Source of the DNA: Stichopus chloronotus
Taxonomy: Eukaryota > Echinodermata > Holothuroidea > Aspidochirotida > Stichopodidae
Direction of reading: 5' to 3'
Assembly: GCA_021234535.1 (NCBI GenBank)
Contig: CM037840.1
Location: 15,641,415 to 15,705,414 of the forward strand
Length of the DNA stretch: 64,000 nt
Below the pieces are notes generated by a model. That model did not search any database, was not told the origin of the DNA, and saw only the letters and a program-made list of their open reading frames with translations. The translations under genes were made by a program, and so were the position numbers. Shown here one piece after another: positions 22,961 through 35,659 of the stretch; position 1 is the first letter of the stretch; each line of letters opens with the position of its first letter.

Positions 22961-24278
22961 CTCTATTATTGTCTATCGCCTCACTCGTGTCTGACTTAGC
23001 GGGGTATTTGTGACGCAAATGTCGTTTATTGTTGACAACCTTAAGAATGGAATATAAGTTGAAAATTTGTTATACTTTGCCACTGAAAGTGAAATGTTAT
23101 AGCTACTGCATATATAAATTTTTATATCCATTCCAATTGTTCTGTTTACTTCAAGTAACATAGATTGACGGCTAGGCTTTCCAGAAGAGTCTGAATTTTG
23201 TGGGACAAACAAAAATGTCAAGACAATTTTCATATTCAAATATCTAGAAGACAACTGTATAGATCTCGTTCAGATTTTGTAAAAGGCGATCTTTTCGGAA
23301 CTCTTACTTCCCTGTAACACTGACGAAGAACAAAAATAGATAACCACACAATTACCAGTACAACTCATATTCCTCCTTTAAAAGTGGTCATTTTCATTTT
23401 AACAAGTAGTAAGATCTTTTATGATGTATGACAGAAACGTCAGAGCTCAGACCAACTTACTTTTACACACTGTAAATTTCCGTCTCCGTAATGATCTTGC
23501 AAAATCGACCTACTCACGCCATCACATTTTATAGGAAGTGACACCTCACTCCTTGAAATTCTTTGATAGAGGGAATTTGAACTCTTCTCGGTGATATTTC
23601 TATATCACATCTATTTGAACATGATGTAGACGTTTAAATGAGTACCATGCAGCAATTCCTTTCTCCATGTATTGATGTAAAACATTATCAATCATTACAT
23701 ATAATTAAAGGATCCGCAACAATGTCTGAAAACACAACTTCCACCCCAACCAGAAGTCACCCCCCCCCCCTTCCCAACCGCTGATCCACATCCGAAGGCA
23801 AAAGGCGACAGGCTTTGAGTCGATTGCAAGTTTTCATAGGAAAGTCGATAGTTTAACGTGCTTGAGCTCTGCTTCATTACATACATTTTTCGATACTATG
23901 TTCATTTTCTGTTTAACAGATGGTAGTTTCATGGAATTTTCACACGCCACCTAATTTGACATTTTGATACGACTGCCAATTGCACACCCCCTAAGGTCAT
24001 ATACTTGCAACTGAAGCTTAAACATTGTGTTTTTGCTCACTAATGCTTACAGTGTAAAAATAATAAAACTTGTTAATTCAAACGTCGATCTCGTGTTAAA
24101 TTTTAACCAGGTAAAACGCCTTACGCTAACATTTGTATTTGTCAATTGGCTGTTTATGTTTGCATGAAATTATCATTGAAGTGCTGGTATAAGTGATAAT
24201 CCTCCATCGAACTCCGTTTCATTGTCATAAATGATTGTTTGGCGTGCTGTGGCAGTCTCCTCCACATTTTCTTTCGTC
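22961..24278. other. 5' flank of NXPE-B, no gene recognised
   Basis: Non-coding. An 11-C run lies at 23760-23770. Open frames 22973-23254 and 23695-23886 (minus) are unrecognised and short. Confidence 0.45.
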
Positions 24279-24303
24279 TTACGTTTACCACTTACCTCCG
24301 AAG
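24279..24303 (+). promoter_or_regulatory. Conserved 5' leader of NXPE-B
   Basis: TTACGT lies exactly 25 bases before the ATG, with CACTTACCTCCGAAG next to the start codon, as in copies A and C. The GTGCTGTGGC word at 24244 also resembles GTACTGTGGC upstream of copy C. Confidence 0.5.
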
Positions 24304-24456
24304 ATGGAGCATTTCAATAAATTGTTTATTTTATCCATCTTGTCGATATTTGCGACGTTTGGCATATTTTACCTCCTCTCTCCCAAAAGTCTATCAATTC
24401 ATCCCAACTCAATTAAGTTGCAACTCTTCGTCAGTGCCTTTTCTTCGAGATCAACG
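24304..24456 (+). CDS. NXPE-B exon 1
   Basis: 51 codons, MEHFNKLFILSILSIFATFG onwards, ending AACG|GTGAGT in phase 0. It encodes the short cytosolic end, the membrane helix and a stem starting LSIHPNSIKL. Confidence 0.9.
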
Positions 24457-27400
24457 GTGAGTGTTTCCAGTAGGATGGAGTCATTGTATAATTTCCAGGT
24501 ATCCAGTCAGAACTGCAGTTTAAAGTATCCATTTCAAATAATTGATAGGCCTAGATCTTATACCTCCTGAAGATATCAGCTGACCAATGCTTTTCCCATT
24601 TTGGTTAGAATCTTCACTCCGTCGTTAGTATAAGGTCGCAACACAAACTCAGTTTTTAGAGCGAAAAAAAGAACTGTTATACTGAGTGTCAAGTTAATGC
24701 AAAAGATTGCAGTTTCCAGGGAACTACCTAATTTGGAAGTTTTGAAATATTGGGCTTATTGAATGAAATAATGAGTCTTATCTATGCAGTGAAGAAAGTC
24801 AAGCATTCAAGCATTTTATGAAACTCGATAATCCGCTCACTATTTTGGTGACTTTTGTTTGAAATTGTAGTCCAGGGTTATTCAAACAGACTCCTATCTC
24901 TAACATGCTTGCGAATATTGCTTCAGGGATGATCAGTTAATTAAACGAACATCAACATAAAATAGCTTTGTTTCTAACGTTTTCGTATTTCTTTTGATTT
25001 AAGTTTCGAGTTGAAATAAGGCTATTTTTGACATAAATATAAATTATATTTATTATATAAATATAGACATAAATTGTGACATAAATTTCGTGGAACAATT
25101 TTGGAATGAAATAGCCGTCCGATCAATGGCCAGTAAACTGTGAATCATATGGCCACTGATACCCAGTTAAGGAGTGTTTGTTTTAAAACCAATATTTTTC
25201 ATGTGAAGTACACAATAGCCTGCACACCCGAAGTGAAGACAAAGGTGATTCATCAGGCAAATGATAACATTTCCAAAATCGGGTCACATATTTGAACGGA
25301 ACTTTCACATTTCACCTCCGAAAACTTCGTAGCCTCAGTCAACGGCTTGCCTTGGGAGATCAGCGCCAAAACGAACAGCCTGATTTCGGGATCACTTTAC
25401 AGGATAATAACAAACTAGTGGATCTTCAAAGAGATCTCATTTTTGGGGGATTTTTCTTTACGAACAGCTTAAGATATCAGGTACTATACGTGGGTAAGGT
25501 CCTGGCTTAGGAGCTACCTGTATCAATCTTTCTCCCACACCATGCTCCTCCGCTTTTACATTCGGTATTATGCAAATGCACCAAATTGCTTCTGTTGCAA
25601 AAGCAAGTGGATTGACCGAACAAATTCACCAGAAAATGGCTTTTGGCCAATCTGCTCTTGCAGATAAAATGACATGCATTAAAGATCATGAACTTGGGCA
25701 AAATATGAGAATAATTACAGGAGATGTAAGTTAGCCCAGAAATGAGATTAAGGAATTCCGACTGTACACGACATATATACTCCCCTATTTTATGGCAACT
25801 GTGATGCATGAAACACAACATGAAATATGCTTCTATGAATGTGTGTTAAATAGTCAAGGAATTGAAGATCACATGCTGATCTTCATGATGTTAGAAAACA
25901 TTTTGATAAGGGTTGTAAACAGACTGCATTGTCAGCTTTAGTACTAAAATGACGTACCAGAGTGTAGTTGCACTATTTTAAACGAGAAAGAATAAGCAAC
26001 ATGTACTTAACAGCTATAGTACATTAAGTTATAAAGATTTACTATGACTTTAGAGCAAACAAGGAAGCTAAAATTATCATAATGTCAAAACTGTTTCGAT
26101 AAACTTTTATTCCCTCCGTTTATGTTCCCTCTTATTACAGAATACCCTCCACAAAGAATTGGGAATGAATGTTACAACAACTCCATATCGTCAAAGAGCA
26201 GAGGAACATTGCCAGGGATATGACAGTTTGAATGGATCCGTGGTCAAAATAGTTGAAAGAAAGGAAGATTACAATGTGTCTGACAGAGTAATGGTACGAA
26301 TCGAGATGAGAAAGGCTAATGGTTCCATGAAACTGTACGGAGGGGACTATCTCAGAATAAAATTATTCTCTAAGAAACCCTACTCTGCGATTGGTCCTGA
26401 ATCCTTTATAGATTACGATAACGGAACATACTTAGCTACATTTACTCTACGATGGCAGGGTATAGTATACATAAACATACAACTGGTGCACTCTAGCTGT
26501 ATCATTCATGTTCTGAAGAGGACTTCACAAGAGTCTGTTGCAAAGAGCCTTTTATTTGTCGGTAGATTCGAGAAGAAGCTGAATGGATCGAATTACATAG
26601 AAGATGTTCAATGTGGATTAGAACCACGACAGGTAGGTTAAATGATGACACGTGATTTTCCTGACAGTTACACAGAGACACAAAGCTAATTAATAAAAAA
26701 TGAAACTCCAATCATGAAGATTTAACCTCAAATGGCATTTGTCCTTGCTGAAACGCAATACGTATCATTTCCTCAGTAAGGACTAAGTATACCACTTATT
26801 TAGTTTCCCATCTCGAAACATGTTTAATTTCAGTCAGGACCGGGGAAATGAGGTTATAAAACCCCAGCAGTTTACACATATTCACCCTATCAAACTGCAG
26901 TGTCAATTATTCTACAACTTTCACATCTGAAAATTCCACAATCGAAGGGGGGAAGTACTGGGTGCATTTTATGTTTACTTGATATCAAAAAGAGAAACAA
27001 ATGGATTTCCTCAACGAGTGAAACTTTAGATCAACAACCAATTTTTGCGAATTTGTGTAAACAAGAGAATTTTGAACTTGATTTCAATCTCTTTCAACGT
27101 ATTATGCAATGAATAGATATGTGGAAAATATGAAAGAGACTTGAGGAGTCAAAATCAGTATCTCATGGAGTGACGTTTATTTACGATGTCAACTCTACAA
27201 GCGAAACAATAAAAGTAACAAATATTAGTCTGTAAACAACTCAATAGAAATTAAGCAGACTTAACAATAGAAACACAAGGAAAAAAGACGACGAAATAAG
27301 ATGAGATTTTAATTGTTTTTTTAAGTATTTGCAGTTTCAGAAGTCACAGTGACATGAGGCAGATACTTCCAGTTTTACACAACGACGTGGATACCTAGTT

Positions 27401-30400
27401 GTGAACATTACAGCTTATGAAAAGGAATGGACAATCGGTAATATCTACAGCTCGAATAAGAGTGAAATATCTTCCAAAAATTGAAATAAAATATTATTAG
27501 TATTGCTATTGTAATAGCAAAGCGGTATATACACACGCGATCCACGTATACGGTTAACGCATACATTTAATCAGGCATATAAGTCCCGGGGAGTGATGAT
27601 TGAAAGAAGTTCAAAACAAATCCAGCTGTTTTATCTATTATTATTTGTTAGCTGTTTATACATTAGCTAATGTTTATGTTGGTGGCTGAACTCACCGGCA
27701 ATGAACATGCCACGGTGCAGACAACCGATTGGAATTTCAAGTAACTATTCATACTGAATACAAACCAAATTAGACCCTTAGTTTCGTTACAAATTAATGG
27801 TGTCTGTCTCATGCATAGCATCCAGGGCCGTACGTAATGTCACATCTTTAGGGGGTGTGAAGGTCAAAAAATCCACTAGCTGTTTTTTTTTTTTTCAACT
27901 ATGCGGAGACCCCACGACGATTGTCAGTTCAGGCGCTAGGAACTTTCCAGAAGGGGATGAAGATTAGACACATAGTAACAACGGCACCTAGATTTTCTTA
28001 TGGGGGGGGGGACAGCGATTGCCTGAATTCTGTTTGTGACTTATCAACGACATTATTATATAAGCACCATTGGTTGGCGCAGAACCTTTCCGAAAATTCT
28101 GGCTCTTGAAAAGCTCCAGCTGGCCGGAAACTGCATTTCGAGAGTGTGCTTAGTCTGCATTTACCCAACCTTAAAATATGGATATCATGTCTCCAATTAA
28201 ATAATTCGTGCGAAAAGAATATTTTAAAACTGGTAATACAGATCAGCGTTTCTAACGGGGCTTTAGAATCATAATATTAGCTACAAAGATCTTCTTTCAT
28301 TTATTTTTTTGGAGTTCTTGACAAATATTTTATTAACACATTGGCTCACACACGCCTGAAAATTGGGCGGAGACAGAGATTGTTTGAACTAATTATGTTT
28401 GTTACTCACTGGCGGGGTTAATAACTAAATCACACAAGGTAAATTTGGCTTTTCACTTGAAAAGGGCTGAATGGCAATAAACGGCACTTCCCGGGTGAGC
28501 TTGAGCTGCATTCACCCAGCCTTAAAATAAGATTTTATGTCTGCAATTTGTCAGTAGAAAATAAAAACATTTTATGGAAAAATTGTAATAATTTGGATTG
28601 ATCTTATCTGGAATATTTATGCTACTGTCATTTCCAGAGAAATTTATTCAAGGTAAATTTGGCTTTTCACTTGAAAAGGGCTGAATGGCAATAAACGGCA
28701 CTTCCCGGGTGAGCTTGAGCTGCATTCACCCAACCTTAAAATAAGATTTTATGTCTGCAATTTGTCAATAAAAAATAGAAACATTTTATGGAAAAATTGT
28801 AATAATTTGGATTGATCTTATCTGGAATATTTATGCTACTGTCATTTCCAGAAAAATTTATTCCTTTAATTTTAATTTTAAACGATAAGAGTTCTTTCTC
28901 TTTTTTGAGAAATGTTCAATTACCAGGTAACCTTAGACAAAATCTGGTACAATAATGTTGTATTTACTGCAATTAACTTTTCCAGAGAAATTACAGACCC
29001 AGTGAAGTTCCAACCATTTCTACTCTCTGGTGATTAGTATTTTATTACGTTGCTACAACCGACGATAATTGCATAGTAACGTATAAAGCTGGTTCTTGTA
29101 CCGAAAACTTTGCAAATGATAGCCAGGTTGATGAGAACAAAATTTCTGCAATACAGTATTTTGATAGGTGGGGGTAAACATGCGATGAGTGATGGTTGGA
29201 GTGGGAGAGGGTCGTAAGGGAGGCGGTTTCCCCTATCCCCTTTTGAGAAATTTGTCAGCTACTAGGTAACCTTACATGTAATCTAGTGCAACATCCGTCT
29301 TTTTTTTTCATAGAATGTCATAAAATGTGCTAGACTGAGATATGACGAAGTCCGAGTGGTTTTTTTTTTTATTTTCCGACTAGCAACGCTTCTACACTTT
29401 AATATGAGAAATTCCATCTGCTATCTTAAGTGTATTGAGAATATTTTCAGTTACCAGGTAACCTCTAGACACAATCTGGTGCAACAGTATGCATCACTCT
29501 ATGTCATGAAATGTGCTAGACTGAAATATGAAAAATTAAAACTGGTATTTCAGATTTTCCGACCATCGTCGTGACACCCCCCCCCCCCCCCCCGTCACGA
29601 CTACCCTGGTAACATCAACATATATATTATGTGAAACGTCATCATTATCGACATATATATGGAAGAAATGTTGACTGCAGTCAATGTTTATATTTAGTTA
29701 GTGGATATGATATCAAATCAGCAAACCACTGAAGTTCTTCTGACAGCACGAGGGTGTGCCGTGGTCACAGCACCAGTTTTGTTCACGAATTCTAACAGGA
29801 ACATTTATGATCAGAAGACTAGAATACTATGACAAGATGAGGACAAAGCCATGTACAAGTTTCAGAAAAACTAAGGACTATAGTCTTTCCTACACCTAAA
29901 AAATATGTAGAACTTAGTTGTCCACATGTCCTTGTATGTCCTAACCATCTGATTACAGCAAATCATGCACCCAATGTGCAATGTAAAAATATTTTGCTGT
30001 CAGCAAAGTTCGTGTTCATTTAATCTAGGCACAACTTTCACAGATGGATTGTGCTAGTATTTTTAAGCCAATATTTACGGATGCAAAAGTGTGGTTTACT
30101 CAAACTAGGACTAAGGACTAATGATAATGCACTTTATAATGTTATCGATTATGTGTTTGCTGAAAGGTTTATTTGTTTCATATTAAGAGTTTGGTACGCT
30201 TGAGGTTCGGAACGCTTGAGTAGGATTTAATACAAAAACGTCTCAGTCTGCAATTTTTAATTGGCGACATCATCATTACATACAAGTGTTTTGTTAAGGT
30301 AGCAGTAAAGTACACTGCACAACATTTTTCATTTGTAGCATGAAAGTAAGACAGGAGTGTCCACTTGGTTTCAAACAACAAATCTTCTTGTTACGTATGG

Positions 30401-32151
30401 ATAAGCAACATTTCAAGTCGATAAAATGGAATGAAGTATTAATAAGAACTGATGGTGGCTAACTTAAGTCGTACATTTGCCCAATTTAAAAGTTAAATTA
30501 GTGATTTAGATATCATTTCGTATGTTTTTATAAGCAATGTAACTCTTCATAACGCAACATATGATGTGCGTAGATCCATCCCTTCCCCTCTAAAAAATCT
30601 ATATATGCAGTCATTTTTTATAAATAAATGCCCATTATTGACTCACTGATTTGTAATAACAGTTTGCCAGAGCGCCCTTTTTATCATTAAACTTCTCCCC
30701 GAACAACAACAACTGTAAAATAATTCCGCCTGTGCTGGTATGAAAGGTTTGTATCGAATGCTACTGATAATCTTCGTCCGCGTGTGTCGTAATGCTATTA
30801 GAACATCTTCCTACGATGGCCTCTCAGTTTTCTTTTATTTATTTAATAAAAATAATAAAATTAATAAAATATATTATTTAATATTTCTTTGGTTACGTGA
30901 GTAAAACTTAACAATATTTGTTTTCATTATAATATTCCATAACAGCAATCGTACTGTAATGTCAGTGCCCTTCACACCCATGGACCGTGGTTCTGCAATA
31001 AACCAAAAAACAGCAATTTATCTTGCAATGATTGGGAGCGAAGCTATTTCGATGTTAGGAAGTCATGGGATTATTTTCGTAACTTACTAACAAGGGTAGA
31101 GTATTCTGCTCTTATAAGGTAAGCTGACAAGATTATATATTTACATAAGAACATAAAAATTCATGCTAAAATAAGTATTGGAAAACTCACAAATATGGCG
31201 TATCGACATTCGAGCAGTGGTAAAGCGGGCAGACCATTACTTGGCAAAACCATGACTGGCGAATTATCCTTTCACTTTTCATGATCCTCATCTGATAGAA
31301 TCGTCTATAAGCTATGTTATCTCCTTTTGGATTTCAGAACTAAAGTTCCGCTTTCTACCTTGCCCATGCCATCGATTAAAGTGACAGGTTCAGACAATAC
31401 CGAGAAAGAGTTACCATTCTGTGAGCTGAAACCTGTTCCATTAGATATTCAAGTTCATGGTTACTATCAAGATTACAAGTGGAAACCCTTTGACTGTAAA
31501 ATACGAAGTTTCCGACCGGAGCAGATAACGTCCTGTCTCAGTGGAAAGACCTTCCATTTTTTGGGTGATTCTACAACAAGACAGATATACGATTATTTGA
31601 AGGCGAATATAAATTGTACAAATACCGGTAATCAATGGGTTAAGTTTTGCAAGTACAACAATGGGAGTATTCACTTTAAATTTCACGGACCACCGGTGAG
31701 AGTCAGTAGGGTTGCGACTGTGAAAGAAATACGTTACTTGGCTGACGAAATAGATGCGATAAGAGGAGGTCCAGAGGTGTATTTGGTGATATCTGTCTGG
31801 GCCCACTTTGGGATGCCAGATCTAGAATTTTACAGATCTCGATTGAAAGCTATAAGATGGGCTGTTGGTCGATTACTGGACAGAAGTCCGCAAACTAAGG
31901 TGATAATAAGAAGTACGAACACGAGGGAGCACACTATTGGGTCATTTTTACTCGTGTCGAGTGATTGGGTGGCGTTGCAATTAGAGAAGGTTTTAAGAGA
32001 CGTATTCAGTAAGGACAAACGAGTGTCTTTTTACGACGTATTGGACATGACACTGGTTCAAGCATCACGTGATGATGTTCATCCGCGATCACCAACATTA
32101 GAGCAGCTGATAGACTATTTGCTGACCATGGTCTGTTATGGAGACCATTGA
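24304..32151 (+). CDS. NXPE family protein, copy B (complete, 4 exons)
   Basis: Join 24304-24456, 26141-26632, 30946-31118, 31338-32151, giving 543 residues, close to the usual 540-560 of the family. All introns are GT-AG and the phases are 0, 0, 2. Residues 6-25 form a hydrophobic signal anchor, predicting a type II membrane protein of the secretory pathway. Residues of about 60-215 are the neurexophilin-like domain with IDYDNGTYLATFTLRW. Residues 216-275 are a cysteine-rich linker with PWFCNKP. Residues of about 330-543 are the PC-esterase domain, with GDS (Ser351) and DDVH (Asp518, His521) as the likely catalytic residues. Many N-glycosylation sequons fit a luminal protein. PC-esterase relatives act on O-acetyl groups of glycans, and human NXPE1 has been linked to sialic-acid O-acetylation; the substrate here is inferred, not seen. 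No lesion was found. The ATG is chosen because all three copies share it. Confidence 0.93.
24457..26140 (+). other. NXPE-B intron 1
   Basis: 1684 bp. Parts near 24457-24550 and 24715-24830 align with intron 1 of copies A and C. An AT-rich stretch lies near 25035-25075. No embedded gene is seen; the frame at 25507-25821 (minus) is unrecognised. Confidence 0.6.
26141..26632 (+). CDS. NXPE-B exon 2 (neurexophilin-like domain)
   Basis: 164 codons between CTTATTACAG and CAG|GTAGGT, phase 0 at both ends. Reads NVTTTPYRQRAEEHC, YNVSDRVMVRIEM, KLYGGDYLRIKLFS, DNGTYLATFTLRW and ends CGLEPRQ. The frame is fully open. Confidence 0.92.
27475..27560 (+). repeat. Hairpin-led repeat (AGCAAAGCGGTATATACACAC)
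   Basis: A perfect 8-bp hairpin TTGCTATT-GT-AATAGCAA is followed by GCAAAGCGGTATATACACAC. The same arrangement recurs at about 58240-58290 in copy C's intron. Confidence 0.6.
28090..28330 (+). repeat. Diverged first copy of the 214-bp tandem repeat
   Basis: Resembles the two units below (CTTGAAAAG, GGCCGGAAACTGCATTTC, GCATTTACCCAACCTTAAAA, ATGTCTCCAATT) but with many differences and indels. The stretch just before it (28003-28060) also matches 28370-28420. Confidence 0.6.
28436..28649 (+). repeat. 214-bp tandem repeat, unit 1
   Basis: Starts AAGGTAAATTTGGC, contains CACTTCCCGGGTGAGC, ends AGAGAAATTTATTC. It is nearly identical to the following unit. Confidence 0.93.
28650..28863 (+). repeat. 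214-bp tandem repeat, unit 2
   Basis: Directly abuts unit 1, with only a handful of substitutions by eye. This indicates a very recent duplication inside NXPE-B intron 2. Confidence 0.93.
28905..29560 (+). repeat. Second degenerate tandem array
   Basis: Three copies of a unit with TTACCAGGTAACCTTAGACA or a variant, then ATCTGGTGCAACA, start near 28905, 29244 and 29430. The last two share GTCATAAAATGTGCTAGACT and GAAATATG words. Confidence 0.7.
29577..29593 (+). repeat. Poly-C tract (17 C)
   Basis: Homopolymer, flanked by GTGACA and GTCACG, which are near inverted repeats. Confidence 0.9.
30946..31118 (+). CDS. NXPE-B exon 3 (cysteine-rich linker)
   Basis: 173 nt after CATAACAG, with donor AAG|GTAAGC, exit phase 2. 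Reads QSYCNVSALHTHGPWFCNKP and NLSCNDWERSYFDV; cysteine codon 27 is intact (TGC at 31024-31026), unlike copy A. Confidence 0.92.
31338..32151 (+). CDS. NXPE-B exon 4 (PC-esterase domain)
   Basis: 814 nt to TGA after GATTTCAG. It contains FHFLGDSTTRQIYDYLK, VYLVISVWAHFGMPDLEFYR, KVIIRSTNTREHTIGSF and SRDDVHPRSP, ending MVCYGDH. This is the uninterrupted counterpart of the exon split in copy A. Confidence 0.93.
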
Positions 32152-33859
32152 TATTTACCGACAACCTGCCGTGTCATTGTTATACACATTATGGTAACAT
32201 AAACCAAGTAAGTGAACTTATTACCACCGATACATCTAGCCGGAAAAATTCTTCATAGGTGCAGTCCTCAGCATAAGTCAGTAATTAATTATAACAGCTA
32301 CAGGTGTCGATTCTGCAAGAAAAATTATCCATGTCGTAAGTTTTGAAATATTTAGACTTTTAGCTTTTTAGCCGTGATACTACTTTGCTATGTATCGCAT
32401 AGTGCTGTATTTATAGTTTCTACTTCTAGGTCTACTCATGCGCAACATCGCACTTGGGGGTTAGCCCCCCCCCCCCAGCGGGTGGAGAGAGGGGATATAT
32501 TTGTCCTAAGAGTAAAATAAGGTTCTACATTAGAACACATGAAGCTATCAGAGAGAGAGAGATAGATTTTTATATACTATTATCTGGAAAACAACGAAAC
32601 TGCCAACTTTTTTAACCGTTACTGTAATAACCGACCGCCCGTGAATGCAATGATTTTTAAACGTAAATGCAATAGCCAACCCCACCATAAATGTAACACA
32701 TTTTAACCATAAGTGTAAAGATTATTAAAGGGGACTGAGTAGCTTTTGAACCACATTTCAGCAACTTAACCTTTGAGTTTTATCTGATGCATGCTGTATT
32801 ATAGCTAATGCACCAAAATGAATTCGTTCTTGCTAATACCCATATGCAAGCTTTTTGGTGTATCTGTGACCTTACGACTCACATGGCGTCGATTGATTGC
32901 ATCTGTAAGGGCCTTGATAAGCAATTGGTTTTAATGGGTAACGACCCTTGAAGACAAAAGTAATGCTGACCACAGAACAACTTTTGGAACATTAAGAATT
33001 TTGAAGGCCTAATGGCTTTTGTCCAAAAATACGATACAACATCGTGTATCTTGTTTGTTGCTATATGACTCCAATTTATGGGGGTCTATGTATCGTGAAC
33101 GGACAGGCCGACCCCTTGCGAACGATAACAACCGTGAGTGTAAACTCAGTGTAGGAGGGACATAAGGAGGGACACAATGCAGTGCTGCGTATCAGTTATC
33201 CACTCGTGCAAAACCAGCCCATTGTCTATTATGGGCTTCACTTTTCTCTGACGCAACAGGTGTTTGTTACATCACAGTTACCATGTATAGTAATATTAAT
33301 ACTTTAAGTGACACATATAGGGTGTGAATGGTACGGTATCATTGTCTATACTGCGACAAATAGACATTCTTGGTTCTTTCATCGCCTCGAAGTGAATGAG
33401 TAGTCCCAATTAAGGAGACCCCAGAGTTTATGTATAGTCCCTTGAAAGTATACTCTTATCGTTTAATCACATTAATCTAGTTCAATCGTAATATAGGTGT
33501 CTTGTCAATCCACTGATAATTGACCCATTACCTGACAGTGTGCTGTAGATCCAAGAAAGAGTACTTCAAAATCTTCACAACGAAAATGATATTTATTGTT
33601 ATCTGTTTCATTCATCATCCGAATGTGCGTTATGCTTATTCAGCACCTTGTCTGTTTTATGCATGAAATACAGATAGTTAAGATAATGATCCCTCTTCCT
33701 TTACTCCTTTTCCACTGGCCACCGCTGTGTTTATTTGACTTGCAAGTTAAGTCTGAAATACATAGAGAGTAGTTGATAAGTTTCTCTGTTATTTCATTTC
33801 TCTTTTTTGTAGTCCTGCTTTAGTGATACGAAAAGAAAAAAGAAATTATATAAATAATC
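32152..33859. other. 3' flank of NXPE-B, no gene recognised
   Basis: Non-coding. A 12-C run lies at 32465-32476. ATTAAA at 32724-32729 is a possible but weak poly(A) signal, since no AATAAA was seen close to the stop. Confidence 0.45.
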
Positions 33860-34720
33860 CCACTACACATGACTGATTCAAATTCACTCTTTCTAGAAAT
33901 AAGCTTAATTCCATACTCAAAAAGGTTTAAAAGATTACAGAATTATCATAATGTCTTTCAAATTAACAAAGGTAACATATCCAAAACATGGATTGCAATC
34001 GTGTCCGACTGGTTTAAAGCTAATAAATTGTCTCTCAATGTTAAGAAAACTAACTTTAGGATTCTTCAGAATTGTTAACATGCTTTCAATATCAGCGTTT
34101 ATACAAATGACCCACCCATCACTCGAGCTATTGAATTTAAATTTTTACGTGTCTTAATTGATCCTCACATATCTTGGAAACATCTCAATGATTCTTTAGG
34201 TAGTAAAGTTGCTAAAACTATCGGCATCCTCCATCAGTTTAAATGTCAATTACGTCAACGTGTACCCTACTCTTCGTATGACTCACTTATTTTATCCAAC
34301 TTATCCTATCTTAATATTATATGGGGTAATAGGTACAAACATATTTTGACCGTTTATATATTTCGCAGAAAAGAGCAATATGTCTGATAATATGATCTAA
34401 TTTTTCGATAACTTTTTACATTTATAATTTTGAGATCAGAACATTTATGTGTAAAGTGTAACATACGCCAGCAGCCAGTAAGCTTTGTTTCATTTTTTAA
34501 CTTATTTTCCAACGTATATAACTACAGCACAAGGGAGCACAACAACTGTCATGTCGTTAGGGTCAATACAGCTATAACTAAAAAATCATTCATCTTCAGG
34601 GAAGCATCTTTTGGAACAATCTCGACCATGTTTTCAAAAATATTACTTCACTTAAGTCTTATTCCAAGCATCTTAAATGTTACCTTACTAATTTCTGGCA
34701 GTGTAATTTATGTTTTTGTT
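33860..34720 (+). pseudogene. LINE reverse-transcriptase C-terminal fragment
   Basis: Plus-strand frames read DWFKANKLSLNVKKTNF (about 34000-34050), then DPHISWKHLNDSLGSKVAK, YSSYDSLILSNL and IIWGN (34160-34330), QKRAI, and finally STREHNNCHVVRVNTAITKK and LKCYLTNFW (34530-34700). This is the usual order at the end of Jockey/CR1-like LINE pol. Several frameshifts and stops mean it is dead. Confidence 0.75.
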
Positions 34721-35659
34721 TTGTTCTTGTAACGGTGGTCTGATCTTTCAAGCTAATTCAGCTTCTCGCAGGTTTCTACAACTTGCTTCATTTTGTTAGT
34801 CTTTCCTCATTCCATGCGTATTTTAAAATGGAAAAGAACTGACTAAAAGCCAGTGTTAATTTAATGTCCACAGTCGAGAGTTGACCAGAAGTTACAATAG
34901 GAAACGTTACAATATAAAATCACCACCAGGTCAAATAACGCAATGTCATTCTTTCAATTTTCTAGCGCCTTTGCACCTGTACCATCCTTCTGGGTCTTTC
35001 ATTTTGAATAAAAAGCAAACATTTGACTTATAGCCATTCTTTCTGACTGAGAGTTTTTTTGTTTTTTTTTGACAGTCGCGCGGAAATTAGTCTTTCAGTC
35101 GAGACGTTTAATGACGAGCTCAGGAGATCCAATCCTCTTCCAGTAATATCGCAATACATAAAAATGGCGGTTCTACCTTCTCTTGAGAAACTGACGAAGG
35201 CCTAAGTATCCGAGGCTGGCGAATCCAAGGGGGGATGGGACCATCCCCAAAGGTGGACCAAAATATTGTTTCGCGGAATAAGTGAGGAATTGTAAATGGA
35301 ATGATGCAATTATACACTTTCTTGAGCCAACGTGCATCGAGCTGCGTAGCTATTGGGCCATGGAGCTATGACCTCATCAGCAGAGTTTTGATGGGCAAAG
35401 CAAGAGTGCAAAGTAGTACAAAGGACGACTGTGGAGCATGGGGAGACGATTTCTGACAATCAATTGGGTAGTTTTATTCAAAAAATTCCTAGCACGCACC
35501 ATGTCAACAGATGGTGGCGCTCCCCTTGGATAGTCGCGTGCCACAACTCTATATGCTAGGTAAGTGATGGAGGGCGCCCACTTGAACCTCCCCCCCCCCC
35601 CCCACGAATGATCCACTCCTAACAACAGTTGTGAAGGGAAGAAATGGGGGTGGGCTTTA
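34721..35659. other. Non-coding, nothing recognised
   Basis: Contains a 14-C run (35590-35603) and an unrecognised minus-strand frame at 35120-35317. Confidence 0.45.

Larger units (their letters stand above)
26633..30945 (+). other. NXPE-B intron 2
   Basis: 4313 bp, mostly repeats: the hairpin repeat at 27475-27560, a tandem array at 28090-29560 and a 17-C run at 29577-29593. The last 280 bases align with the same position of copies A and C. Confidence 0.65.

Noticed and set aside
31441..31806. 121-codon minus-strand frame
   Set aside because: Antisense shadow of NXPE-B exon 4; the equivalent plus-strand frame at 42951-43316 shadows NXPE-C exon 4.
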